Assembly (NCBI GenBank): GCA_036444495.1
Contig: JAZGBC010000186.1
Span: 1-14,887 of the forward strand
DNA: 14,887 nucleotides
DNA from: JAZGBC01 sp036444495
GTDB lineage: Bacteria; Pseudomonadota; Alphaproteobacteria; Kiloniellales; J153
Reading direction: 5' to 3'
A program made the translations under genes and the position numbers. The notes beneath the pieces are model-generated. The model was not told the origin of the DNA. It did no database searches and worked only from the letters and a program-made list of their open reading frames with translations. This document shows positions 1 through 7,557 of the stretch, in pieces; within the stretch, counting starts at the first letter, position 1; each line of letters begins with the position of its first letter.

Positions 1-1096
1 TTTCCACCGTCTCGATGCGCGCCTGCTCCACCACGATATCGGGCTTGATGCCCGAGCCCTGGATCGAGGTTCCCGAGGGCGTGTAATAGCGCGCCGTGGT
101 AAGGCGCATGGCGCCGTTGCCGCTCAAGGGGATGATGGTCTGGACCGACCCCTTGCCGAAGGAGTCCGTGCCCAGCACGATGGCGCGGCGGTGATCCTGG
201 AGCGCGCCGGCGACGATCTCCGAGGCCGAGGCCGACCCGCCGTTGATCAGGACGACCAGCGGCAGGCCCGAGGCGATATCGCCTTCGCGCGCGTTATAGC
301 GCTGCGCGTCGTCCGGGTCGCGGCCGCGGGTCGAGACGATCTCGCCCTGCTGCAGGAAGGCATCGGATACCGCGATCGCCTGGTCCAGCAGGCCGCCAGG
401 ATTGTTGCGCAGGTCGAGCACGTAGCCGGCCAGCTTGTCGCCGATTTCCTTCTTGAGCTTTTTGACCGCCTTCTCCAGCCCGGGCGAGGTCTGTTCATTG
501 AAGGCGGTGATCCGGATGTAGCCGACGTTCTCTTCGGCCCGGCTGCGCACGGAAGTGATCTTGATGACGGCGCGCGTGATTGTGACGTCGAAGGCGTCGC
601 GCCCCTCGCGCCGGATGGTGATCCGGATATCCGTGTTGACCGGACCGCGCATCTTGTCCACGGCCTCGGTCAGGGTGAGGCCGAGAACGGGTTCGGTATC
701 CAGGTGGGTGATGAAGTCCCCCGCCTCGACACCGGCGCGGAAGGCCGGCGTGTCATCGATCGGAGAAACCACCTTGATCAGGCCGCTCTCCATGGTGACC
801 TCGATACCCAGGCCGCCGAACTCGCCCTTGGTCTGGACCCGCATGTCGCGGAAGGAGTCCGCGTTGAGATAGCTCGAATGCGGGTCGAGCGAGGACAGCA
901 TGCCCTGAATCGCCGACTCGATCAGTTCCTCGTCGCCGACCTCTTCCACGTAATCGGCGCGCACGCGTTCGAAAACGTCGCCGAACAGCCTGAGTTGGCG
1001 GTAGGTCTCGGACCGGTTTTCCTGGGCCGAGATGCCCAAGGGGGCAATAACGATTACCGCGGCCAAAACTGCCGCAATTTGAATTTTGCGCATCAT
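1..1096 (-). CDS. ctpA: C-terminal processing peptidase (S41 family), 3' end beyond window
   Basis: This is a periplasmic serine protease that trims or degrades proteins from their C-termini. The 365 visible residues begin MMRKIQIAAVLAAV, a signal peptide or N-terminal anchor (about residues 1-25). A PDZ domain follows at about 90-170 (GLGIEV near 96-100). The S41 catalytic core has GGSASASEI at 286-294 and SFGKGSVQT at 312-320. By alignment with plant D1 protease and E. coli Prc, the Ser/Lys dyad should be Ser290 and Lys315, and their 25-residue spacing matches both. The frame is open to position 1, so the C-terminus lies outside the window. The start ATG (1094-1096) overlaps the TGA of the upstream envC-like gene in an ATGA arrangement, and a second ATG follows immediately. 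Coupling to envC is usual in alphaproteobacteria and suggests cell-envelope processing. Identification is secure; the symbol follows the usual alphaproteobacterial name. Confidence 0.95.
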   Translation of the reverse strand, partial: MMRKIQIAAVLAAVIVIAPLGISAQENRSETYRQLRLFGDVFERVRADYVEEVGDEELIESAIQGMLSSLDPHSSYLNADSFRDMRVQTKGEFGGLGIEVTMESGLIKVVSPIDDTPAFRAGVEAGDFITHLDTEPVLGLTLTEAVDKMRGPVNTDIRITIRREGRDAFDVTITRAVIKITSVRSRAEENVGYIRITAFNEQTSPGLEKAVKKLKKEIGDKLAGYVLDLRNNPGGLLDQAIAVSDAFLQQGEIVSTRGRDPDDAQRYNAREGDIASGLPLVVLINGGSASASEIVAGALQDHRRAIVLGTDSFGKGSVQTIIPLSGNGAMRLTTARYYTPSGTSIQGSGIKPDIVVEQARIETVE

Positions 1097-2421
1097 CCTC
1101 GCACCTTATCGCCTGTGGTCGCCAACCAGGGGAGCGGATTGATCGGCTGGCCCGCACGGCGAAGTTCAAGATAAAGCTCCGGGTGTCCGTCCTGCGGAGA
1201 ACCAAGCACACCAATCGGCTCACCGGCAAGCAGCCATTGTCCGACCACCGCATCGATTCGGTCGAGCCCGGCGAGCAGCGTATGATATCGCCCGCCGTGC
1301 TCGATAATCAAGATTTGGCCGTAACGCCGGAAGGGTCCGGCATAGACCACCTGTCCGTCGAACGGTGCCACGACCTGGGCGCCACGCCGCCCCCGGATCG
1401 TAATCCCCTTCGATTCTCCGTTGCCGCTGTTCGATTGGCCGTAACGCAGCACCAACCGGCCCCGGGCCGGCACGACCAGGTTGGGCCCGGGATCGGGGAA
1501 GGGGCGAATGTTGCCCGGTTTGGCCAGGGCCAGGAGTTCGGCGGTTTTCGGCGGTGGCGGGGGGGGCGCGACCGCCCGGGGGGCCGGCGTTTCGGGTTCG
1601 GCCTCGACGCGGGCCACCTGTTCGCGCGCTTCCCGCTCCTCACGTTCCTGTGCTTCGGCCTCGGCGCGTTGGCGCGCCTCGGCTTCGGCGCGATTTTCGG
1701 CGTCGCGCTCGATCCGCGCCATGAGGTCGCGCAGGTCCTTGGCTTGGGCGGCGAGCCGCGCGGCGCGGGCCTGGGCGGACTTCTGCTCGGCGGTCGTTGC
1801 CACGCGCGCGGCCAGCTTACGCCCGATCAGGTTGGTGATTCGTTGCCGCTCCGTATCCAGGGACTGGTTGGTCGCCGTGAGGTCGTCACGTTGCAGGGCG
1901 ATGCGCTGGCGCAGTTCCGCCAAGGCATCGAGATCATCGCGCAGGCGCCGGGCGCGACGTTCGATCTCCGGTATGGCGACGCGCAGGAGCATGGCGCTGC
2001 GTACCGTGTCCACCGGTGAGCCGGGCGCGACGATCAAGGCGTCGGTTGGTTGCAGGGCGATTCGCTGCAGGGCAGCCAAGGTCCCCCTCAACTGCGTGCG
2101 CCGGGCCTTGAGACCGGCCACTTTGTCGGCTTCCCGGCGCTCCAGCTCCCCGAGTTTGGCTTCCAGCGTGAACAGGCGGGTCTCGTAGTCCTGGGCCCTG
2201 CGCGCGGCTTCGATCGAGGCGGCGCGCAGAACTTGGATCTCGGCCTCGATCGCCTCGGCCCTGCGGTGCAGCTTCTCGGCCTGAGCCTGGTCCTGCTGCA
2301 ACTGGCGCTCGATCGCCTTGAGCCGGTCCTCCTGGGCCATGGCCGGCAGCGCGAAGGCCCCGGCCAGGAGCAGAACGCCGGTCAGGCGGAGGATGCGCGC
2401 TGCGATGGCCCGAGGCCGCAT
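1093..2421 (-). CDS. envC: EnvC-like murein hydrolase activator with degenerate LytM (M23) domain
   Basis: This is probably a periplasmic activator of cell-wall amidases during division. It has a signal peptide (MRPRAIAARILRL, hydrophobic LLLAGAFALPAMA, cleavage near AMA-QE). A long charged coiled coil follows, about residues 30-265, very rich in Ala/Arg/Glu. Next comes a proline-rich linker (APPPPPPK), then a C-terminal M23/LytM fold from about residue 310 to the end. Active M23 enzymes carry an HxxxD site and an HxH motif. Here the first His position is Lys (SKGITIRG) and the HxH position reads ELYLEL, so the domain should not bind catalytic zinc, as in E. coli EnvC. I chose ATG 2421 because GGAGAGG lies about 6 bases upstream; ATG 2436, 2 bases after the gpmI stop, is the alternative and adds five residues. 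The stop overlaps the ctpA start by 4 bases. Confidence 0.88.
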   Translation of the reverse strand: MRPRAIAARILRLTGVLLLAGAFALPAMAQEDRLKAIERQLQQDQAQAEKLHRRAEAIEAEIQVLRAASIEAARRAQDYETRLFTLEAKLGELERREADKVAGLKARRTQLRGTLAALQRIALQPTDALIVAPGSPVDTVRSAMLLRVAIPEIERRARRLRDDLDALAELRQRIALQRDDLTATNQSLDTERQRITNLIGRKLAARVATTAEQKSAQARAARLAAQAKDLRDLMARIERDAENRAEAEARQRAEAEAQEREEREAREQVARVEAEPETPAPRAVAPPPPPPKTAELLALAKPGNIRPFPDPGPNLVVPARGRLVLRYGQSNSGNGESKGITIRGRRGAQVVAPFDGQVVYAGPFRRYGQILIIEHGGRYHTLLAGLDRIDAVVGQWLLAGEPIGVLGSPQDGHPELYLELRRAGQPINPLPWLATTGDKVRG

Positions 2422-2438
2422 TCTGGCCCTCTCCATTT

Positions 2439-4040
2439 CTATTCCGCCCCGGCGCGCTCGGCGGTGGCCGCGCGCCCGTTCGCGCTGGCCTCCTGCCGGC
2501 CGCCGGAGCTTGGACGAAGCAGGCTCTGCCCCGTCATCTCGGTGGGCTGCGGCAGGCCCAGCAGATCGAGGACCAGCGGCGCGATATCGGCCAGGCGTCC
2601 GCCGGCCAGGGCGCCGACCCCGGCCGGGGCGCCCGCCAGGATGATCGGCACCCGGTTCATGGTGTGGGCGGTGTGGGCCTGCCCATTCTCGTGGTCGGTC
2701 ATCTGCTCCGCGTTGCCATGATCGGCGGTAATGATGAGCGCGCCGCCGGCCCCGGCCACCGCCTCGCTCAGGCGCCCCAGGCAGGAATCGACCACTTCCA
2801 CGGCCGCGATCGCGGCCTTCAACTCGCCCGTGTGGCCCACCATGTCGCCGTTGGCGTAGTTCACCACGATGAGGTCGAAACGCCCCGACTCCACCGCCGA
2901 AACCAGCCGCTCGGTGACCTCGAGGGCCGACATCTCGGGTTGCAGGTCATAGGTCGCCACCTTGGGCGAGGGCACGAGGATACGCTCCTCGCCCGCGAAT
3001 TCGATCTCGCGCCCGCCGTTCAGGAAGAAGGTGACGTGGGCGTACTTTTCGGTCTCGGCGATGCGCAGCTGCTTGAGGCCCGCCGCCGCGGCCACCTCGC
3101 CCAGGGTGCGGGGCAGGTGGAGCGGCTGGAACAGGACATCGAGCAGCGAGTTCAGGTCGTCGGAGTAGGCGACCATGCCCAGGGCCGCGGCAAATTCGAC
3201 CCGGCGCGGGCGGGTGAAACCGTCAAAATCGGGATCGAGCAGGGCATGCAGGAACTGGCGCGCCCGGTCGGCCCGGTAGTTGGCCATGAAAAGGCCGTCG
3301 CCATCGGCCATGCCCGCGTAATCGCCCACTGCGGTGGGCTTGACGAATTCGTCGCTTTGCCCGGCCGCATAGGCCTGCTCGACGGCCGCCAGCGCACTCG
3401 GCGCATGCTCCCCCTTACCTTCGACCAGCGTGCCGTAGGCCAGTTCGCTGCGCCCCCAGCGCTTGTCCCGGTCCATGGCATAGTAGCGCCCGGAGACCGT
3501 GGCGATGGGCGCGTGGGGCGCGGCGGCCTGGAAATCATTGATGAACTGCAGGGCGCTCTTGGGCGGCGTATCCCGGCCGTCGAGGAAGGCGTGCACCTTG
3601 ACCGGAATGCCGGCCCCGTGGAGCGTCTCGGCGATGTGCGCGATCTGATTCTGGTGCGCATGCACCCCGCCCGGCGAGAGCAGCCCCATGACCTGGGCCG
3701 TGCCGCCGGAGGCCTTGAGTTTCTCGATGAAGCGCCGAAGGACCGGGGATCGTTCCATCTCGCCCTCGGCAATGGCCGTATCGATGCGTGGCAGGTCCTG
3801 GGGCACGATGCGCCCGGCGCCGATGTTCATGTGGCCGACTTCGGAATTGCCCATCTGGCCGGCCGGCAGGCCCACTTCTTCGCCCGAGGCGTCGAGAAGC
3901 GCATTGGGGCAACGCGCCATGAGGCCGTCCAGCACCGGGGTGCGGCCCAGGCAGATCGCGTTGTTCTCGCAGGATTCCCGGTGGCCCCAGCCGTCGAGCA
4001 CGCAAAGGACGACGGGGCGCGGGCGGCCGGTCTCGCTCAT
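2439..4040 (-). CDS. gpmI: 2,3-bisphosphoglycerate-independent phosphoglycerate mutase
   Basis: This cytoplasmic glycolytic/gluconeogenic enzyme interconverts 3- and 2-phosphoglycerate with two Mn ions and a phosphoserine intermediate. The 533 residues show all family signatures: VVLCVLDGWGHRE at the N-terminus (metal ligand Asp16), MGNSEVGHMNIGAGR with nucleophile Ser65, FLDGRDTPP, GRYYAMDRDKRW, NYANGDMVGHTG and TADHGNAEQMTDHENG. The start is ATG 4040 (MSETGRPRPVV). An upstream in-frame ATG at 4136 would add 32 residues unlike the family and is not used. About 25 residues after the conserved TGQSLL end are an Ala/Gly/Arg-rich tail, a little longer than usual for a roughly 510-residue family. 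A ribosome binding site is weak (AAAGG about 14 bases upstream). TATACA lies about 10 bases before the start, but no matching -35 is seen. Confidence 0.97.
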   Translation of the reverse strand: MSETGRPRPVVLCVLDGWGHRESCENNAICLGRTPVLDGLMARCPNALLDASGEEVGLPAGQMGNSEVGHMNIGAGRIVPQDLPRIDTAIAEGEMERSPVLRRFIEKLKASGGTAQVMGLLSPGGVHAHQNQIAHIAETLHGAGIPVKVHAFLDGRDTPPKSALQFINDFQAAAPHAPIATVSGRYYAMDRDKRWGRSELAYGTLVEGKGEHAPSALAAVEQAYAAGQSDEFVKPTAVGDYAGMADGDGLFMANYRADRARQFLHALLDPDFDGFTRPRRVEFAAALGMVAYSDDLNSLLDVLFQPLHLPRTLGEVAAAAGLKQLRIAETEKYAHVTFFLNGGREIEFAGEERILVPSPKVATYDLQPEMSALEVTERLVSAVESGRFDLIVVNYANGDMVGHTGELKAAIAAVEVVDSCLGRLSEAVAGAGGALIITADHGNAEQMTDHENGQAHTAHTMNRVPIILAGAPAGVGALAGGRLADIAPLVLDLLGLPQPTEMTGQSLLRPSSGGRQEASANGRAATAERAGAE

Positions 4041-4206
4041 GGGCGTCTGTATAGGCCTTTCACCCTTGCTTCGACAGGATTTTTGCGGCCGGGCGCGGTT
4101 CATTGGTGGCGAGGCGGCCGCCCCGGCACCCGGCACGGGGAAACGGCCCAGTAGTGCGATCCTTTTCTTAACAAAAGCTTGCCGTGGCCCCTCGCACAGG
4201 CCCGCC

Positions 4207-4677
4207 TCACTCCCGATGATACGGATGTCCCGTTAGGATGGACTGGGCGCGGTAAAGCTGTTCGGCGAGGAGCAGGCGGACCAGAAGGTGCGGCCAGGTC
4301 ATGGGCCCGAGCGAGAGGGTGAGATCCGCGTCCTGGCGCACGCTGGCGTCCAGGCCATCCGCCCCACCGATCAGGAAAGCCGCATCCTTGACGCCCTCGT
4401 CGCGCCAGCGCCCCAGAAGTGCGGCGAAATCGGCGCTGGTCATGGCCTTGCCCTTTTCGTCCAGCGCGATCAAGCGCGCGCCCTCGGGTGCGGCGGCCAG
4501 GAGCAGCTCGGCCTCGCGCTTTTTGAGCTCCCCTACGGATAACGGCCGGCGCTCCTCCACCTCCTTCAGGCCGAGCGGCCCGAACGGCCCATGGCCGAGA
4601 CGTTCCCTGTAATGCTCGTAGAGATCGCGCGCCGGGCCGGCCTTGGCGCGCCCGACCGCGACCAAAGTGATGCGCAT
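4207..4677 (-). CDS. rlmH: 23S rRNA (pseudouridine1915-N3)-methyltransferase RlmH
   Basis: This SPOUT-class methyltransferase methylates pseudouridine 1915 in helix 69 of 23S rRNA on assembled 70S ribosomes, using SAM. The 156 residues match the family length. Diagnostic motifs are MRITLVAVGRAKAGP at the start, LIALDEKGKAMTSADFA in the middle, FLIGGADG for SAM binding in the trefoil knot, and the C-terminal LTLSLGPMTWPH, LLAEQLYRA and HPYHRE. The start is ATG 4677, with GAGGGA 6 bases upstream. The frame stays open to 4749, but that extension is encoded by the inserted palindromic element and is not native. That element separates the gene from rsfS, its usual neighbour, while leaving the ribosome binding site intact. 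Both proteins act on the large subunit. Confidence 0.97.
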   Translation of the reverse strand: MRITLVAVGRAKAGPARDLYEHYRERLGHGPFGPLGLKEVEERRPLSVGELKKREAELLLAAAPEGARLIALDEKGKAMTSADFAALLGRWRDEGVKDAAFLIGGADGLDASVRQDADLTLSLGPMTWPHLLVRLLLAEQLYRAQSILTGHPYHRE

Positions 4678-4688
4678 GGCGTCCCTCG

Positions 4689-4821
4689 CTAGTGTGATGG
4701 TTCCGATATTCGGCACATTAAATGTGCCGAATATCGGAAGCTGAATCACACTAGATTCTAATAGTTAGTGGCCTGCTTATCTCTGAAGTTCATCGTATGA
4801 ACTTCAGAGGCAGGACACTAG
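4689..4821 (-). repeat. Double-hairpin palindromic element (MITE-like) between rsfS and rlmH
   Basis: This element of about 133 bp starts CTAGTGT and ends ACACTAG. It contains two hairpins. The first has a 10-bp outer arm, CTAGTGTGAT (4689-4698) pairing with ATCACACTAG (4745-4754). A perfect 19-bp inner arm pairs 4701-4719 with 4721-4739. The second has a 13-bp arm, CTCTGAAGTTCAT (4781-4793) pairing with ATGAACTTCAGAG (4797-4809), extended by CCTG/CAGG and imperfect TAGTG/CACTA. Base composition is AT-rich compared with its neighbours. The TA inside each CTAG end would fit a TA-duplicating (IS630/mariner-type) mobiliser; this is inference. No coding capacity is seen. Its position inside an operon suggests an effect on transcript folding or processing. 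Confidence 0.8.
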
Positions 4822-4843
4822 CCGCCCCCGCCTTGCCGGCCGG

Positions 4844-5167
4844 CTACTCCGCTGCGCTGCCCGGTCCGGTCAGCTCGTCGCCCCACATCTTCTCGAGCGC
4901 ATAGAAGGCCCGCACCTCCGGACGGAAGAGATGCACGATGATGTCGCCGCCGTCGATCAGCACCCAATCGGCCCGCGCGGCGCCCTCGAGCGACACCGCC
5001 AGCCCCTCGGCCTTGAGCTTCTCGCGCAGGTGCTCGGCCATGGCCCCCACCTGGCGGTGCGAGCGCCCGGTGGCGATCACCATAAAATCGGCGATGTCGG
5101 ATTTGCCCATGAGGGCGATGGTGACGACGTCTTCGGCCTTGTCGTCGTCGAGGGAGGCCTGAACCAC
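4844..5167 (-). CDS. rsfS: Ribosomal silencing factor RsfS (Iojap/DUF143 family); true start probably upstream
   Basis: RsfS binds ribosomal protein L14 and blocks joining of 30S and 50S subunits when nutrients are short. Family signatures are SLDDDKAEDVV, GKSDIADFMVIATGRSHRQV, ADWVLIDGGDIIVHLF and VRAFYALEKMW. From GTG 5167 the protein is 107 residues, but this GTG cuts off part of the first helix. The frame is open well upstream and encodes PNASSTHILGVVQASLDDD, which resembles the N-terminus of alphaproteobacterial relatives. There is no in-frame ATG or TTG upstream and no other in-frame GTG before the nadD stop. An ATA at 5257, preceded by AAAGGGAG, is a speculative start that would give 137 residues. 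Identity is secure; the start is not. Confidence 0.92.
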   Translation of the reverse strand: MVQASLDDDKAEDVVTIALMGKSDIADFMVIATGRSHRQVGAMAEHLREKLKAEGLAVSLEGAARADWVLIDGGDIIVHLFRPEVRAFYALEKMWGDELTGPGSAAE

Positions 5168-5326
5168 CCCCAGGATGTGTGTGCTGGAGGCGTTAGGTCC
5201 CTGGTCGTCGGACGGAACGCCCCTGTCTGCCTTTTTGGCCCTGCTTTGGCTTGTTATGGCCTTTTTTCTCCCTTTGCTAACGAACCTGGTCCCGAGTTTC
5301 GAGTCACGCGCCGGCCGGCTCCGGGC

Positions 5327-5962
5327 TCAAGACCGCGCCGTCGCCCGTATGTCCGTCGAGGACTGGGGGCTCAGCCGCTGGTGGATGAACACCCAGGCGG
5401 GCGGCCTCTGCATCGCCAGCTCCTTGGCCCGGGATTCGGGCAGGCGCTGGCGGGCGAAGCGCCGCGCCGCCGGCGCGGACAGCGCAGCTAAAGAATAGGA
5501 AGGGCGGTCGAAAACCGCAATGGGCACGGCATCGAAGATCTGCTCCCAATCCTTCCACTCGGAGATCTGGATCAGGTTGTCCGCCCCCATGAGCCAGACG
5601 AAGCGCACCTTTGGGAAGCGGGTCCTGAGCGCGGCCAGGGTATCGGCGGTATAGGCGCTGCCCAGGGCCTCCTCCAACGCCGTGACCAGGATCCGGGCGT
5701 CGGCGGCCAGGGCTCGCGCGCCCGCCAGGCGCTCCTCCAGAGGGGCCATGCCCTCGTTAGTTTTTAGGGGGTTCTGGGGCGAGATCAGCCACCAGACCTG
5801 ATCCAGCTTGAGCCGGGCGAGCGCCTCCAGGGTGATGACTTGGTGCCCCTCGTGCGCCGGGTTGAAGGAGCCGCCGAGCAGGCCGACGCGCCGGCCCGGG
5901 GCCGGCAGCCGCCCGCCGAGCGCGGCGGCGATATTATTGGGGGTGTGCGGCGCTCTCTTCAG
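5327..5962 (-). CDS. nadD: Nicotinate-nucleotide adenylyltransferase, apparent CTG start
   Basis: NadD transfers AMP from ATP to nicotinate mononucleotide, giving deamido-NAD in NAD synthesis. Motifs are VGLLGGSFNPAHEGH (nucleotide-binding GGSFNPxHxGH), WWLISPQNPLK, FVWLMGADNL and the C-terminal SSTDIRA, which corresponds to the family's SSTxIR. Length from the proposed start is 211 residues, normal for the family. No ATG, GTG or TTG occurs in frame between the proA stop and the essential GGSFNP motif. The only sensible candidate is CTG at 5960-5962, which overlaps the proA TGA as CTGA, mirroring the ATGA couplings elsewhere in this block. AGG about 7 bases upstream could be the ribosome binding site. 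Start is inferred; function is secure. Confidence 0.92.
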   Translation of the reverse strand: MKRAPHTPNNIAAALGGRLPAPGRRVGLLGGSFNPAHEGHQVITLEALARLKLDQVWWLISPQNPLKTNEGMAPLEERLAGARALAADARILVTALEEALGSAYTADTLAALRTRFPKVRFVWLMGADNLIQISEWKDWEQIFDAVPIAVFDRPSYSLAALSAPAARRFARQRLPESRAKELAMQRPPAWVFIHQRLSPQSSTDIRATARS

Positions 5963-7260
5963 GGCCGGACCTGTCCCGTCCCGCGCACCACATACTTGTA
6001 GCTGGTCAGCTGTTCCGCGCCGACCGGCCCGCGGGCGTGCAGACGGCCCGTGGAGATGCCGATCTCCGCGCCCATGCCGAACTCGGCGCCGTCGGCGAAC
6101 TGGGTCGAGGTGTTGTGCATGACGATCGCCGCATCCACGCGCTCCAGGAAGGCCTCGGCGGCGGCCTGGTCCTCGGTGACGATCGCCTCGGTGTGGTGCG
6201 AACCGTGGTGGTTGATGTGCGCGATGGCCTCTTCCAGGCCGTCGACGACTTTGACCGCGAGGATGGCGTCCAGATATTCGGTGTCCCAGTCCTCGGGTTT
6301 GGCGGGCGTGGCCCGGGGCTCCAGGGCGCAGGCCTCCGCGTCGCCGCGGATCTCGCAGCCGGCGCCGATCAGGTCGTCCAGGATCGGCCCGAGCTGGTCT
6401 TGCGCGATCGCCCGGTCGATGAGCAGGGTCTCGGTCGCGCCGCAGATGCCGGTGCGGCGCATCTTGGCGTTCAGCGCGATCTCGCGCGCCTTGGCCGGAT
6501 CGGCGGCGGCGTGCAGATAGGTGTGGCACAGGCCCTCCAGATGCGCGATCACCGGGATGCGGCTTTCCTTCTGCACCCGCTCGATGAGGCCGCGGCCGCC
6601 GCGCGGTACGATGATGTCCACCGTCTCGTGCATGGTGAGCAGGATGCCGACGGCCGCCCGGTCGCTGGTGGGCAGGCGCTGGATTGCGCCCTCGGGCAGG
6701 CCGGCCGCCTTGAGCCCCGTCTGCAAGGCCTCCAGGATCGCACCCGAGGAATGGAAGCTCTCCGAGCCGCCGCGCAGGATCGCCGCGTTGCCCGATTTGA
6801 GGCACAGCCCCCCGGCATCGGCGGTCACGTTGGGGCGGCTCTCGTAAATGATGCCGATGACCCCGAGCGGCACCGAGACGCGGGCGATCCTGAGCCCGTT
6901 GGGCCGCTCCCACTCGGCCAGCGTGCGGCCCACGGGGTCGGGGAACTGGGCGATGGCTTCGAGTCCCGCGGCCATGGATTCCACGCGCTCCGGGTTGAGT
7001 TCCAGGCGGTCGAGCAGGGCGCTCGATAGTCCCTTGGCCCGGGCGCCCTCCATGTCCTTGGCGTTGGCGGCCAGGATGGCGTCCTGCCGGTCGCGGATCG
7101 CCTGGGCCGCGGCCATGAGGGCCGCGGTCTTGGCCTCCGGATCGGCGCTGGCCAGCTCGGCGGCGGCGGCGCGCGCGGACCTGCCCAGGGCCTCCATCTG
7201 GCCCTGCAAGCCGGCGCTCTGCCCCTTGCTCTTCTGCAGCACGGCGCTATCGGCGTTCAT
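5959..7260 (-). CDS. proA: Glutamate-5-semialdehyde dehydrogenase (gamma-glutamyl phosphate reductase)
   Basis: ProA reduces gamma-glutamyl phosphate with NADPH to glutamate semialdehyde, the second step of proline synthesis. The 433 residues show GVIGIIYESRPNVTADAG, LKSGNAAILRGGSE, VPRGGRGLI, the catalytic-cysteine motif RRTGICGATETLL (Cys273) and the C-terminal FGMGAEIGISTGRLHARGPVG. The ATG at 7260 is preceded by GGAGAGGAGG about 7 bases away, a very strong ribosome binding site. Without the 267-bp inserted element, the gene would begin about 25 bases after the proB stop, so proB and proA formed a tight operon. The TGA overlaps the apparent CTG start of nadD. Confidence 0.97.
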   Translation of the reverse strand: MNADSAVLQKSKGQSAGLQGQMEALGRSARAAAAELASADPEAKTAALMAAAQAIRDRQDAILAANAKDMEGARAKGLSSALLDRLELNPERVESMAAGLEAIAQFPDPVGRTLAEWERPNGLRIARVSVPLGVIGIIYESRPNVTADAGGLCLKSGNAAILRGGSESFHSSGAILEALQTGLKAAGLPEGAIQRLPTSDRAAVGILLTMHETVDIIVPRGGRGLIERVQKESRIPVIAHLEGLCHTYLHAAADPAKAREIALNAKMRRTGICGATETLLIDRAIAQDQLGPILDDLIGAGCEIRGDAEACALEPRATPAKPEDWDTEYLDAILAVKVVDGLEEAIAHINHHGSHHTEAIVTEDQAAAEAFLERVDAAIVMHNTSTQFADGAEFGMGAEIGISTGRLHARGPVGAEQLTSYKYVVRGTGQVRP

Positions 7261-7290
7261 GGCGATCCTCCTCTCCCGGGGGACGTCATC

Positions 7291-7557
7291 TTATACCAAA
7301 TCTCGCTGATAATGACCCATAGAGATCGCGTGGGCGATCCGCCGGGTAGGAGGGAAGCCGCGGGCGATGCGGGACATCGGCAAGGTTTTCCGACGCCCTC
7401 CGGCGGTTCGCCCGCGCGACCGGAACGGCGGCTTCCCAAGGCTTTCGGACGGCGTCGCGCATGGCTTCCGATGTCCCGCATCGCTGCACCACGCGCTCCT
7501 GGCCGAAAACCTTGGGAAGCCGTCTCTATGGGTCATTATCAGCGAGACTTGGTATTA
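7291..7557 (-). mobile_element. 267-bp palindromic MITE-like element inserted at the 3' end of proB
   Basis: The ends are 35-bp inverted repeats (7291-7325 and 7523-7557) that differ at only two positions; they begin TACCAA and run inward to AGAGA. TTA is present at both outer edges (7291-7293 and 7555-7557) and is the likely target duplication, leaving a 261-bp core. Two inner inverted repeats are nested inside: CGATGCGGGACATCGG (7365-7380) with its complement at 7468-7483, and CGGCTTCCCAAGG (7429-7441) with its complement at 7510-7522. The ends are AT-rich and the centre GC-rich. No transposase or credible protein is encoded, so mobilisation would need an enzyme from elsewhere. The right end supplies the last codons and stop of proB. 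The shown strand is arbitrary. Confidence 0.85.

Noticed and set aside
191..1174. 327-codon plus-strand frame opposite ctpA
   Set aside because: It is antisense to a clear S41 peptidase with full motifs; high GC produces long opposite-strand frames here and throughout the window.
4678..4749. Upstream ATG extending rlmH by 24 residues
   Set aside because: The extension is largely encoded by the inserted palindromic element; ATG 4677 has a good ribosome binding site and the family-typical start.
5963..6913. Long N-terminal extension of the nadD frame through proA
   Set aside because: It is the shadow frame of proA, low-complexity Arg/Gly/Pro translation; NadD itself starts near the proA stop.
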